This document shows, in pieces, positions 42,808-51,242 of a stretch of 64,000 nt of DNA. The stretch's first letter is position 1; each line of letters opens with the position of its first letter. Origin of the DNA: Streptomyces sp. CHD11. Lineage in GTDB: Bacteria > Actinomycetota > Actinomycetes > Streptomycetales > Streptomycetaceae. The stretch covers positions 1-64,000 of the forward strand of contig NZ_JABTTS010000014.1 of the NCBI RefSeq assembly GCF_018638295.1, given 5' to 3'. Under the pieces are notes generated by a model. That model searched no databases. It saw only the letters and a list, made by a program, of their open reading frames with translations, and was not told the DNA's origin. Both the position numbers and the translations under genes were made by a program.

Positions 42808-44460
42808 TCAGGGGGGCGGGAAGAGGGCGGTGATCGCCTCGCGCAGTGTCTTGGCCGGGTCGGTCGAGTGGATCTCGTGGCGCCAGGCGACGAAGCCGTC
42901 GGGGCGGATCAGGACCGTGCCGTCCGGGGAGACGCCGTGGGCCGCGGCCCAGTCCGTGCCGGGGTCGGGCGTCAGGTCGGCGCCGGGGCCGTCGCCGAGC
43001 CCGTAGGCGTCGATCGGTACGCCGAGGTCTGCCGACACCTCGGCCGCCGCGGTCTGCCAGGGGCTGTCGCAGGAGCTCAGCAGCACCAGTGAGCGCTCGT
43101 ACAGATCGAGGGTGGAGACACGGGTGCCGGCACGCTCCAGCCACAGGTGCGGGGCCCGGGTACCGGGCTCACCGGTCAGCGCGAGCGCGTCCGGGACCAC
43201 CGGCGCGGCCGTGTCGGCGCCCAGCACCGCGCCGCCCGGATAGCGGTAGCCCAGCGCCACGTTGAGGATGCCGCCCTTCCTGCCCGCCGCACCCGTGGCA
43301 CCGTCGGCCGGCGTGTACCCGGGGTGGCTGTGCTCCACGGAGCGGGACGAGGCGCGGGCGCCGGTGGCCTCCGCGACGGGCCGGCGTTCGGCGTCGTAGG
43401 TGCCGAGCAGCGCGGGTGCGGCCCAGCCGCCCAGCACGGCGGCCAGCTTCCAGGCGAGGTTGTGCGCGTCCTGGATGCCGGTGTTGGAGCCGAAGGCCCC
43501 GGTGGGCGACATCTCGTGGGCCGCGTCGCCGGCCAGGAACACCCTGCCGTCGGCGTACCGTTCGGCGACCCGCTCGGCGGCGTGCCAGGCGGCCCGGCCG
43601 GTGATCGTCACGTCCAGGTCCGGTACGCCGACGGCGCGCCGGATGTGGGCGGCACACCGCTCGTCGGTGAACTCCTCGATGGTCTCGCCGTGTTCGGGGT
43701 GCCAGGGGGCGTGGAACACCCAGCGCTCGCGGTTGTCGACCGGAAGCAGCGCTCCGTCGGCTTCCGGGCTCGTCAGATAGCAGACGATGAACCTCCGGTC
43801 GCCGACGACACCGGCGAGGTCCCGGGAGGTGAAGGTGACGCTGACGTTGTGGAACAGGTCTCCCGGGCCGTTCCGCCCGATGCCCAGCTGCTCGCGGACG
43901 GGGCTGCGCGGACCGTCCGCGGCGACGAGGTAGTCCGCGCGGACGGTGCTGTGCTCGCCCGTCTCCCGGCTCTTGACCCGGGCCGTCACTCCGTCGGGAT
44001 CCTGGTCGAACGACATCATCTCCGTGCCGAACCGCAGGTCCCCGCCGAGTTCCCGCGCGCTCCTCAGCAGCACCGGTTCCAGATCGTTCTGGCTGCACAG
44101 GCACCATCCGGCGGGGCTGAACCGGGCGAGTCCGCCGCCGGGGTCGATCTCCCGGAAGAGCCACTCACCCTCGTCGCCGGCCAGGCCCGGCGTCTGCAGG
44201 ATGCCGTGGTTGCCGGCCAGCACCGACGCCGCCTGTTCGATGCGCCGGTCCACACCGGCCGTCCGGAACAGCTCCATCGTGCGCACGTTGTTCCCCCGCC
44301 CGCGCGGATGGACCGACGTACCCGCGTGACGCTCCACGAGCGTGTGCGGCACCCCGTGCCGCCCCAGGAACAGGGACATGGACAGCCCTACGAGGGAGCC
44401 GCCGACGATGAGGACGGGCGTGCGGTGAACCGCCTCGCCGGCCGTGTCCGATCGGTTCAT
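42808..44460 (-). CDS. FAD-dependent aromatic polyketide hydroxylase (WhiE ORFVIII-like)
   Basis: 550 residues. PheA/TfdB-type flavoprotein monooxygenase: FAD dinucleotide fold VLIVGGSLVGLSMSLFLGRHG (about 16-36), the DG motif AADGPRSPVREQLG, and GRVFLAGDAAHEMSP (second FAD motif). A thioredoxin-like C-terminal domain (about 440-550) is typical of PgaE-like polyketide hydroxylases. It is divergent from the pigment operon, exactly as S. coelicolor whiE ORFVIII (SCO5321). There it modifies the aromatic spore pigment late in sporulation. The start at 44460 removes an unsupported extension. Confidence 0.92.
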   Translation of the reverse strand: MNRSDTAGEAVHRTPVLIVGGSLVGLSMSLFLGRHGVPHTLVERHAGTSVHPRGRGNNVRTMELFRTAGVDRRIEQAASVLAGNHGILQTPGLAGDEGEWLFREIDPGGGLARFSPAGWCLCSQNDLEPVLLRSARELGGDLRFGTEMMSFDQDPDGVTARVKSRETGEHSTVRADYLVAADGPRSPVREQLGIGRNGPGDLFHNVSVTFTSRDLAGVVGDRRFIVCYLTSPEADGALLPVDNRERWVFHAPWHPEHGETIEEFTDERCAAHIRRAVGVPDLDVTITGRAAWHAAERVAERYADGRVFLAGDAAHEMSPTGAFGSNTGIQDAHNLAWKLAAVLGGWAAPALLGTYDAERRPVAEATGARASSRSVEHSHPGYTPADGATGAAGRKGGILNVALGYRYPGGAVLGADTAAPVVPDALALTGEPGTRAPHLWLERAGTRVSTLDLYERSLVLLSSCDSPWQTAAAEVSADLGVPIDAYGLGDGPGADLTPDPGTDWAAAHGVSPDGTVLIRPDGFVAWRHEIHSTDPAKTLREAITALFPPP

Positions 44461-44684
44461 TGAAACGCCTCCAGCGTCGCCCGCGACGGTGAGATACGGG
44501 ACGCACATTGCATGCCCGGTACGGACCGGTTCGCGTCCCGGCGGCACCCGGATGACACGCGGTTCACCCAGGTGCTCCGTGTCGCTCGCGCGCTCCCGGG
44601 GACGCGTCGACCATCGACACATGGCGACCCCGGCCCATCGGACACGGTGGTCGTTTCCGACCTTCCGTGAAGAGCTTTTCGGCG

Positions 44685-44707
44685 AGAGGCCTCGCGCAGA
44701 GGCCTCG
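44685..44707. promoter_or_regulatory. Direct repeat of a palindromic 10-mer in the whiE promoter region
   Basis: AGAGGCCTCG occurs at 44685-44694 and again at 44698-44707, a 13-bp period. Each copy contains the palindrome GAGGCCTC. It lies 25 bp before the ORFI start and could bind a developmental regulator of the pigment operon. Confidence 0.45.
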
Positions 44708-44731
44708 TGAAGAAGAGGAGAGGTGCGCCGG

Positions 44732-45856
44732 ATGACCATGCCGGGACGCATATCGCAGTCCGCCTTCGACGGGTCCAGGCTGCGGGTGATCCTGCTGCTC
44801 GACCTGTACGAAGGAGCCCAGGAGCAGTTCCTCGACGCCTACGAGCACATGCGCAACCAGGTCGCGTCCGTCCCCGGTCACATCAGTGACCAGCTGTGCC
44901 AGTCCATCGAGAACCCCTCGCAGTGGCTCATCACCAGCGAATGGGAGAGCGCCCCGCCGTTCCTCGCGTGGGTGAACAGCGAGGAGCACGTCGAGACCGT
45001 CCGGCCGATGCACAGTTGCGTCCGCGACACCCGGTCGATGCGCTACAGCGTCCTGCGCGAGACCCACCCCGACCGGCCGCTGACCCCACAGGCCGCGGCA
45101 GCGGGCCTCCAGTCGGCCGCCCGGGTGGGCGACGGTGTGGCGCGCCACGCCCTCACCTTCACCGTCAAGCCCGGCTCCGAGTCCAAGGTCGCGGAGCACC
45201 TGGCCGCCTACCGGTCGCCCAAGGCGCAGGTCGACGACACCACACGGCTGCGCCGCACCTCGCTGTTCATGCACGGCAACCGTGTCGTGCGCGCCGTGGA
45301 GGTGGAGGGCGACCTGCTGGCCGCGCTGCGCCACGTCGCCCGTCAGCCGGAGGTGCGGGCGGTCGAGGAGGCCATCAACCCCTATCTGGAGCAGGACCGG
45401 GACCTGACCGACCCCGACTCCGCGCGGGTGTTCTTCACCCGGGCCGCGCTCCCGGCCGTCCACCATGTGGCGGCCGGCCGCCCGGAACCCGCGGACCTGC
45501 GACGGCACGCGCTGTACTACCCGGCCGTCGAGGGCCGGGGCATGGACCTGGCCCGGTTCCTCGCCCACCAGGACGAGGCCGCGGCCGCCGATCCGGACGG
45601 CCCCGTGTTCGCGAGCACCGTGTTCCAGCGCGACGACATCGTGGTGCGCCTCGTCGACGTCACCGGCGACCTCGACCTGGACCCGCTCGCCGCCCTCGGC
45701 ATCAAGGGCCCGGGCAAGGCCGCGGAACTCCGGGGGCTCCTGGACGGCGCCGCGATCGGCGTCGAGGGCGCCCTGGACTCGGAGCGCAACCTCAACCGCC
45801 TTCTGGCCCACGCAGACATGCTGCCGGTCACCGACCGCAGCTCCGCGGATTCCTGA
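44732..45856 (+). CDS. WhiE ORFI-like SchA/CurD-domain protein
   Basis: 374 residues. There are three alpha/beta ferredoxin-like segments. Residues about 10-105 resemble an antibiotic-biosynthesis monooxygenase (ABM) domain (LRVILLLDLYEGAQEQFLDAYEHM). Two SchA/CurD-type segments follow (about 135-225, and about 265-355 beginning LRRHALYYPAVEG). It corresponds to the first gene of spore-pigment operons (whiE ORFI, curD, schA), whose role in pigment maturation is not settled. ATG 44732 is chosen for its spacing to GAGGAGAGG; a GTG at 44723 lies too close to that sequence. Confidence 0.9.
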   Translation: MTMPGRISQSAFDGSRLRVILLLDLYEGAQEQFLDAYEHMRNQVASVPGHISDQLCQSIENPSQWLITSEWESAPPFLAWVNSEEHVETVRPMHSCVRDTRSMRYSVLRETHPDRPLTPQAAAAGLQSAARVGDGVARHALTFTVKPGSESKVAEHLAAYRSPKAQVDDTTRLRRTSLFMHGNRVVRAVEVEGDLLAALRHVARQPEVRAVEEAINPYLEQDRDLTDPDSARVFFTRAALPAVHHVAAGRPEPADLRRHALYYPAVEGRGMDLARFLAHQDEAAAADPDGPVFASTVFQRDDIVVRLVDVTGDLDLDPLAALGIKGPGKAAELRGLLDGAAIGVEGALDSERNLNRLLAHADMLPVTDRSSADS

Positions 45857-45924
45857 CGGCCGACCGTGGTGGCGTCCTCGGCCGTGCCCGCCCGGACGTC
45901 ACCGGCACACCGGAGGTATCAACC

Positions 45925-46392
45925 ATGTCCAAGCAGCATCCACGCATCGTGGACCTGAGCGAGACGGAACCCAACCGACGGCGCGGAGGTGACCTCAGGA
46001 CCCTGCTCACCCCCTCCACCGTCGGCTCCACCAGTGGCTTCATGGGCCTGGCGATCATCAAGCCCGGCGAGCGCATCGGCGAGCACTACCACCCGTACTC
46101 CGAGGAGTTCGTGTACGTGGTCAGCGGCGCGCTCGAAGTGGACCTGGACGGTGAGCCGTTCGCGCTCCGCGCCGAGCAGGGACTGATGATCCCGGTCGAC
46201 ATGCGGCACCGCTTCCGCAACGTCGGCGGCCAGGAGGCCCGCATGGTGTTCCACCTGGGCCCGCTCGCCCCGCACCCGAGCCTCGGTCACGTCGACACCG
46301 AGGAGACCGAAAGTGCCGTCGCCGGGCCCCAGTTGAAGGTCGGCGGCCCGGAACACGGCCGGCCGGCCGAGCCCAGCGAGGCCATAAAATGA
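45925..46392 (+). CDS. WhiE ORFII-like cupin protein
   Basis: 155 residues. A single cupin domain: GEHYHPYSEEFVYVVSGALEVDLDG (about 53-77) supplies the metal-binding His/Glu set, and the second cupin motif reads PVDMRHRFRNVG. In spore-pigment clusters this protein is essential for pigment formation and is regarded as a cyclase or tailoring factor. The start follows GGAGGTATCAACC. Its stop overlaps the KS-alpha start (ATGA). Confidence 0.93.
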   Translation: MSKQHPRIVDLSETEPNRRRGGDLRTLLTPSTVGSTSGFMGLAIIKPGERIGEHYHPYSEEFVYVVSGALEVDLDGEPFALRAEQGLMIPVDMRHRFRNVGGQEARMVFHLGPLAPHPSLGHVDTEETESAVAGPQLKVGGPEHGRPAEPSEAIK

Positions 46393-47657
46393 CCCGGCGG
46401 GTGGCCGTCACCGGTGTCGGTGTGGTCGCTCCCGGCGGCATCGGAGCGACGGCGTTCTGGGATCTTCTGGCAGCCGGCCGCACCGCGACCCGCGGCATCT
46501 CCCTGTTCGACCCGGCGGGCCTGCGTTCGCGGATAGCCGCCGAGTGCGACTTCGATCCGTACGAGTACGGCCTCGACGCGGACCTGTGCCGGCACGCGGA
46601 CCGCTACATCCAGTTCGCCGTGGTCGCCGCCACGGAGGCCGTCCGGGACTCCGGGCTGGACACCGGGGCCGTGGATCCCTGGCGCACCGCGGTGTCGCTG
46701 GGCAGCGCGGTCGGCGGCACCACCCGGCTGGAGAGCGACTACGTGCGGGTCAGCGAGCACGGCAGTCGCTGGGACGTGGACCACCGGCAGGCCGAGCCCA
46801 AGCTGCATCTGGCGTTCTCACCGAGCACCCTCGCCTCGGTCGTCGCCGAGCGGTTCGGCGCCCGGGGCCCGGTGCAGACGGTCTCCACCGGCTGCACCTC
46901 CGGACTCGACGCGGTGGGCTACGCCTTCCACACCATCACCGAGGGCCGCGCCGACGTCTGCGTCACGGGGGCGTCGGACTCGCCGATCTCACCGATCACG
47001 ATGGCGTGCTTCGACGCCATCAAGGCGACGTCGCCCAACAACGACGACCCCGAGCACGCCTCCCGGCCGTTCGACGCCGACCGCGACGGCTTCGTGATGG
47101 GTGAGGGCGCGGCGGTGCTCGTGCTGGAGGAGTACGAGCACGCGCGGGCCCGCGGCGCGGAGATCCTCTGCGAGGTGGGCGGCTACGCCACGTACGGCAA
47201 CGCCTACCACATGACCGGTCTGACCAGTGAGGGACTGGAGATGGCCCGGGCGATCGACACCACGCTCGACCAGGCCCGTATCGACCCCACGCTGATCGAC
47301 TACGTCAACGCGCACGGTTCCGGCACCCGGCAGAACGACCGGCACGAGACGGCCGCCGTGAAGCGGTCGCTGGGCGCGCACGCCCATGAGACACCGATGA
47401 GCTCCATCAAGTCGATGGTCGGGCACTCACTGGGCGCGATCGGCGCGATCGAGGTGGTCGCCTGCGTGCTCGCGCTGAAGCACCAGGTCGTGCCGCCGAC
47501 GGCGAACTACGAGACCCCCGACCCCGAGTGCGACCTGGACTACGTGCCGCGCACCGCCCGCCCGCGGAAGCTGAACAACGTGCTCTCCGTCGGCAGCGGG
47601 TTCGGCGGCTTCCAGTCCGCGGTGCTGCTGACGGGGCCGGGCGGGAGGACACGATGA
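46389..47657 (+). CDS. Type II polyketide ketosynthase alpha (WhiE ORFIII-like)
   Basis: 422 residues. It condenses malonyl units on the acyl carrier protein as a heterodimer with the chain-length factor. The active-site Cys169 lies in VSTGCTSGLDAVG. His residues occur in VNAHGSGTRQND and KSMVGHSLGAIGAIE, completing the Cys-His-His triad. ATGA overlaps at both ends fix stoichiometric coupling with the cupin and KS-beta genes. Synteny with S. coelicolor SCO5318 makes a long-chain spore-pigment polyketide the likely product. Confidence 0.96.
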   Translation: MTRRVAVTGVGVVAPGGIGATAFWDLLAAGRTATRGISLFDPAGLRSRIAAECDFDPYEYGLDADLCRHADRYIQFAVVAATEAVRDSGLDTGAVDPWRTAVSLGSAVGGTTRLESDYVRVSEHGSRWDVDHRQAEPKLHLAFSPSTLASVVAERFGARGPVQTVSTGCTSGLDAVGYAFHTITEGRADVCVTGASDSPISPITMACFDAIKATSPNNDDPEHASRPFDADRDGFVMGEGAAVLVLEEYEHARARGAEILCEVGGYATYGNAYHMTGLTSEGLEMARAIDTTLDQARIDPTLIDYVNAHGSGTRQNDRHETAAVKRSLGAHAHETPMSSIKSMVGHSLGAIGAIEVVACVLALKHQVVPPTANYETPDPECDLDYVPRTARPRKLNNVLSVGSGFGGFQSAVLLTGPGGRTR

Positions 47658-48898
47658 GCAATCGGCGCTCCGGGCGCGCGGCCGTCACCGGCATCGGTGT
47701 GATCGCGCCCAACGGACAGCGGACCGACGCCTACTGGAAGTCCGTCCGCGAAGGCATCGGCGTACTGGATCTGATCAGCCGGGAGGGCTGTGAGCATCTG
47801 CCGCTCCGTGTGGCGGGCGAGGTGCGGTCCTTCGATCCGGCGGCCCTCATCGAGGACCGGTTCCTGGTGCAGACCGACCGGTTCAGCCACTTCGCGATGG
47901 CCGCGGCCGCGCTCGCCCTCGACGACGCCGGGCTCGGCGGTGATCCCGCGGAGCCCTTCTCGGTCGGCGTGGTCACCGCGGCCGGCTCCGGCGGCGGCGA
48001 GTTCGGCCAGCGCGAGCTGCAGAAACTCTGGGGAAAGGGTTCCAAGTTCGTCGGCCCGTACCAGTCCATCGCCTGGTTCTACGCCGCGAGCACCGGCCAG
48101 ATCTCCATTCGCGGCGGCCTCAAGGGGCCCTGCGGGGTGGTGGCCAGTGACGAGGCCGGCGGTCTTGACTCCCTCGCGCACGCGAGCCGGGCCGTGCGGC
48201 GCGGCACCGACGTGATGGTGGTGGGGGCCGCGGAGGCGCCGCTGGCCCCGTACTCGATGGTCTGCCAGCTCGGCTACCCCGAACTCAGCACCGTCGACGA
48301 CCCCGCCCTCGCCTACCGTCCGTTCACCGAGAAGGCGTGCGGCTTCGTGCCCGCCGAGGGCGGCGCCCTGCTCGTCGTCGAGGACGAGGAGCGGGCCCGC
48401 TCGCGCGGTGTGCCGGTACGGGCCGTCGTGGCCGGCCACGCCGCCACGTTCACCGGGGCCTCCCGGTGGGCGGAGTCCCGCGAGGGGCTGGCCCGCGCGA
48501 TCTCCGGCGCGCTGGACGACGCGGGCTGTGCTCCGGAGGAGATCGACGTCGTGTTCGCCGACGCCATGGGTGTGCCCGAGGCGGACCGCGCGGAGGCGCT
48601 GGCGATCGCCGACGTCCTCGGCGCGCACGGCAGGCGGGTGCCCGTCACGGCCCCCAAGACCGGCATCGGCCGTGCCTACTGCGCGGCGCCCGTACTGGAC
48701 ACGGTGGCGGCGGTGCTCGCCATGGAGAACGGCCAGGTGCCGCCCACACCCAACGTGTTCGACATCTGCCACGACCTCGACCTGGTGATGTCGCACGCCC
48801 GCCCCGCCGAGCTGCGCACCGCCCTCGTCCTCAGCCGGGGACTGATGGGCTCCAACGCGGCGCTGGTCGTGCGCCGCGGTGACGATTCCGCCCGGTAG
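47654..48898 (+). CDS. Type II polyketide chain-length factor / KS beta (WhiE ORFIV-like)
   Basis: 414 residues. KS fold without the active-site Cys, as expected of a chain-length factor. At the equivalent position the sequence reads VVASDEAGGLDSL. E167 aligns with Gln161 of the actinorhodin CLF (AEQAGGLD), the residue linked to chain initiation, so this CLF carries Glu instead of Gln. The remaining KS-beta features (GSGGGEFGQRELQKLW, TAPKTGIGRAYCAAPVLD) are intact. It overlaps the KS-alpha gene by 4 bp. Confidence 0.95.
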   Translation: MSNRRSGRAAVTGIGVIAPNGQRTDAYWKSVREGIGVLDLISREGCEHLPLRVAGEVRSFDPAALIEDRFLVQTDRFSHFAMAAAALALDDAGLGGDPAEPFSVGVVTAAGSGGGEFGQRELQKLWGKGSKFVGPYQSIAWFYAASTGQISIRGGLKGPCGVVASDEAGGLDSLAHASRAVRRGTDVMVVGAAEAPLAPYSMVCQLGYPELSTVDDPALAYRPFTEKACGFVPAEGGALLVVEDEERARSRGVPVRAVVAGHAATFTGASRWAESREGLARAISGALDDAGCAPEEIDVVFADAMGVPEADRAEALAIADVLGAHGRRVPVTAPKTGIGRAYCAAPVLDTVAAVLAMENGQVPPTPNVFDICHDLDLVMSHARPAELRTALVLSRGLMGSNAALVVRRGDDSAR

Positions 48899-48925
48899 GT
48901 CCGGGCGGGGAAGGAGCAGTCACCC

Positions 48926-49186
48926 ATGATCACCACCGAAGTGACCTTCGAAGAGCTGTCCGCCCTGATGAAGCAGGCGGCCGGCATCAGCGTCGACCCC
49001 CTGGAGCTCAAGGAGGCCGCGGAGTCCCCGTTCGACTCCTTCGGTCTGGACTCGCTCGGGCTGCTCGGCATCGTCGGCGAGCTGGAGAACCGGTACGGGC
49101 AGTCGCTGCCCCCCGACACGGAGCGCTGCAGGACGCCCCGGGAGTTCCTGAACCTCATCAACGGCACCCTCACGGCTGGAGCCTGA
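48926..49186 (+). CDS. Acyl carrier protein (WhiE ORFV-like)
   Basis: 86 residues, a typical type II PKS carrier protein. The phosphopantetheine attachment serine is S43 in FGLDSLGLLG, and a four-helix pattern is predicted. It tethers the growing polyketide and requires a PPTase encoded elsewhere. The start follows GGAAGGAGCAGTCACCC. It is located between the chain-length factor and the cyclase, the canonical whiE order. Confidence 0.95.
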   Translation: MITTEVTFEELSALMKQAAGISVDPLELKEAAESPFDSFGLDSLGLLGIVGELENRYGQSLPPDTERCRTPREFLNLINGTLTAGA

Positions 49187-49188
49187 AA

Positions 49189-49671
49189 ATGGCCGGACAC
49201 ACCGAGAACAGCATCACCATCGACGCTCCCCTCGACCTCGTGTGGGAGATGACCAACGACCTGGAGAACTGGCCGCGCCTGTTCAGCGAGTACGCGTCCG
49301 TGGACGTCATCTCCCGGGAGGGCGACACGACGACGTTCCGGCTGACCATGCACCCGGACGAGAACGGCAAGGTGTGGAGCTGGGTGTCGGAACGCACCCC
49401 GGACCGCGCGAAGCGGATCGTGCGCGCCCGCCGGGTCGAGACGGGCCCGTTCGCCCACATGGACATCCTGTGGGAGTACGCGGAGCTGTCCGGCGGCGTC
49501 GAGATGCGCTGGACGCAGGACTTCGCGATGAAGCCCGACGCCCCGGTCGACGACGACTGGATGACGGACAACATCAACCGCAACTCCCGTACGCAGATGG
49601 CCCTCATCCGGGACCGGATCGAGCAGGCCGCCCGCGACAGCGCGAGCGCGTCCGTCGCGTCCTCGCGCTGA
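49189..49671 (+). CDS. Polyketide aromatase/cyclase, START (SRPBCC) fold (WhiE ORFVI-like)
   Basis: 160 residues. The SRPBCC domain begins HTENSITIDAPLDLVWEMTNDLENWPRLFSEY and ends in a long C-terminal helix (NRNSRTQMALIRDRIEQA). Such proteins (WhiE-ORFVI, TcmN N-terminal domain) bind the nascent poly-beta-ketone in a deep pocket and direct first-ring cyclisation and aromatisation. It starts 2 bp after the ACP stop. Confidence 0.94.
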   Translation: MAGHTENSITIDAPLDLVWEMTNDLENWPRLFSEYASVDVISREGDTTTFRLTMHPDENGKVWSWVSERTPDRAKRIVRARRVETGPFAHMDILWEYAELSGGVEMRWTQDFAMKPDAPVDDDWMTDNINRNSRTQMALIRDRIEQAARDSASASVASSR

Positions 49672-49706
49672 GCGCCGGTCCGGGAAGGACACGGAAGGAC
49701 ACCCTC

Positions 49707-50042
49707 ATGCACCACGCCCTCATCGTCGCCCGGATGAAGCCCGGTTCGGCGACGGACATCGCCGACGTGTTCGCCGCCTCCGACCGGGGTGAACTCCCCC
49801 ACCTGGTCGGAGTCAGCCGGCGCAGCCTCTTCCGGTTCGGGGACGACCTGTACCTGCACCTCATCGAGTCCGAGCGGGACCCGGCGCCCGCCATCGCCGA
49901 GCTGGCCTCGCACCCCGAGTTCCGCGGCATCAGCGAGCGGCTGGAGGCGTACGTCAGCCCGTACGACCCGGCCACGTGGCGTGGCCCGAAGGACGCCATG
50001 GCGCAGTGCTTCTACCGCTGGGAGCGCGGCGCCGGTTCCTGA
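49707..50042 (+). CDS. TcmI-family polyketide cyclase (WhiE ORFVII-like)
   Basis: 111 residues. A dimeric ferredoxin-like cyclase of the TcmI type: HHALIVARMKPGSATDIADVFAASDRGELPHLVGVSRRSLF, then DLYLHLIESE and the C-terminal AMAQCFYRWE. It closes later rings of the aromatic product. It is the last gene of the pigment operon, and a very strong hairpin follows 19 bp after the stop. The start follows GGAAGGACACCCTC. Confidence 0.93.
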   Translation: MHHALIVARMKPGSATDIADVFAASDRGELPHLVGVSRRSLFRFGDDLYLHLIESERDPAPAIAELASHPEFRGISERLEAYVSPYDPATWRGPKDAMAQCFYRWERGAGS

Positions 50043-50060
50043 GCCGGGCCCGCCGGGAAA

Positions 50061-50109
50061 CCCCGGGGCCGCCGGTTCCGCGTCAGTCGCGGAGCCGGCG
50101 GCCCCGGGG
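50061..50109. terminator. 22-bp stem terminator ending the whiE-type operon
   Basis: Arms 50061-50082 and 50088-50109 pair over all 22 positions (one G-T pair) with a 5-nt TCAGT loop. It separates the pigment operon from the convergent methyltransferase gene and should work on both strands. Confidence 0.85.
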
Positions 50110-50157
50110 TGTCGGCGCCTCGCGGTTCCCGGGATTCCGGGTTGCGGCGTCCTCGGA

Positions 50158-51186
50158 TCAGCCGGGCACGGTGCACTCGAAGGCGTGCAGGTAGGCGTTG
50201 ACGGGGCGGATGTCGCCGATGACCAGGCCCGCGTCGGTCAGCCGGTCGACCATGCTCTGCCGGGTGTGCTTGGCGCCGCCCACGTTGAGGAGCAGCAGCA
50301 GGTCCATGGCGGTGGTGAACCGCATCGACGGGGTGTCGTCGACGAGGTTCTCGATGACCACGACGCGGGCTCCGGGCCGGGCCGCCTCGTGGACGGATCC
50401 CAGCGCCCGGCGGGTGCTGTCGTCGTCCCACTCCAGGACGTTCTTGATGATGTACACGTCCGCCCGGACGGGCACCTTCTCGCGGCAGTCACCGGCCACG
50501 ACCTCGACCCGGCCGGCGAGGGCACCGCCCGCGCGCAGCCGCGGGTCGGCGTTCTCGACGACGCCCGGCAGGTCGAGCAGCGTGCCGTGCAGGTGGGGGT
50601 GCTTCTCCAGGAGGCTCGCCAGGACGTGGCCCTGGCCGCCCCCGATGTCCACGACCGAGGAGGCGTCGTCCAGGTCCAGCAGGCGGGCCACGTCGCGCGC
50701 GGACTGCTCGCTGGAGGTCGTCATCGCGCGGTTGAACACGTGCGCGGACTCGGGGGCCGAGTCGTTGAGGTACGTGAAGAACTCCCGGTCGTACACGTCC
50801 TCGAAGACGTTGTGGCCGGAGCGCACCGCGTCGTCGAGGAGTGGCCAGACGTTCCAGGTCCACGGCTCGGTGCACCACAGGGCGATGTAGCGCAGGCTGT
50901 GCGGGTCGTCCTCGCGCAGCAGCCGCGACATCTCGGTGTGCGCGAAGGTGCCGTCGGGGTTCTCCGCGAAGACTCCCTGACAGGACAGTGCGCGCAGCAG
51001 CCTGCGCAGGGTGTGCGGCTGGCTCTTCACCGCCGCCGCCAGGTCGTCGACGGTCATGGGGCTGTCGTCCAGGGCGTCCGGCACGCCGAGCCGGACGGCC
51101 GCGCGTACGGCGGCGGCACAGGCCGCCCCGAATACGAGCTCCCTGAGCCGCATGGGCGGCGGGGGAGCCGGATCAACGGTGGTCAT
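50158..51186 (-). CDS. Polyketide-type O-methyltransferase (class I SAM)
   Basis: 342 residues from ATG 51186. An N-terminal winged-helix dimerisation domain (LGVPDALDDSPMTVDDLAAAVKSQPHTLRRLLRAL) precedes a Rossmann domain with VVDIGGGQGHVLASLLEKHP (about 186-205) and the later KNVLEWDDDSTRRAL and NLVDDTPSMRF motifs. This is the DnrK/TcmN/AcmD-like small-molecule O-methyltransferase family. It abuts the pigment operon convergently and may methylate the pigment, but S. coelicolor whiE is usually described without it. The beta-helix protein gene lies 56 bp upstream on the same strand, so the two may be co-transcribed. Confidence 0.9.
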   Translation of the reverse strand: MTTVDPAPPPPMRLRELVFGAACAAAVRAAVRLGVPDALDDSPMTVDDLAAAVKSQPHTLRRLLRALSCQGVFAENPDGTFAHTEMSRLLREDDPHSLRYIALWCTEPWTWNVWPLLDDAVRSGHNVFEDVYDREFFTYLNDSAPESAHVFNRAMTTSSEQSARDVARLLDLDDASSVVDIGGGQGHVLASLLEKHPHLHGTLLDLPGVVENADPRLRAGGALAGRVEVVAGDCREKVPVRADVYIIKNVLEWDDDSTRRALGSVHEAARPGARVVVIENLVDDTPSMRFTTAMDLLLLLNVGGAKHTRQSMVDRLTDAGLVIGDIRPVNAYLHAFECTVPG

Positions 51187-51242
51187 CCGTTGCCTCGCTT
51201 CTGCTGCAGTGCAGTCGGTGGGGGGGAGGTGGGTGGTGCGGG

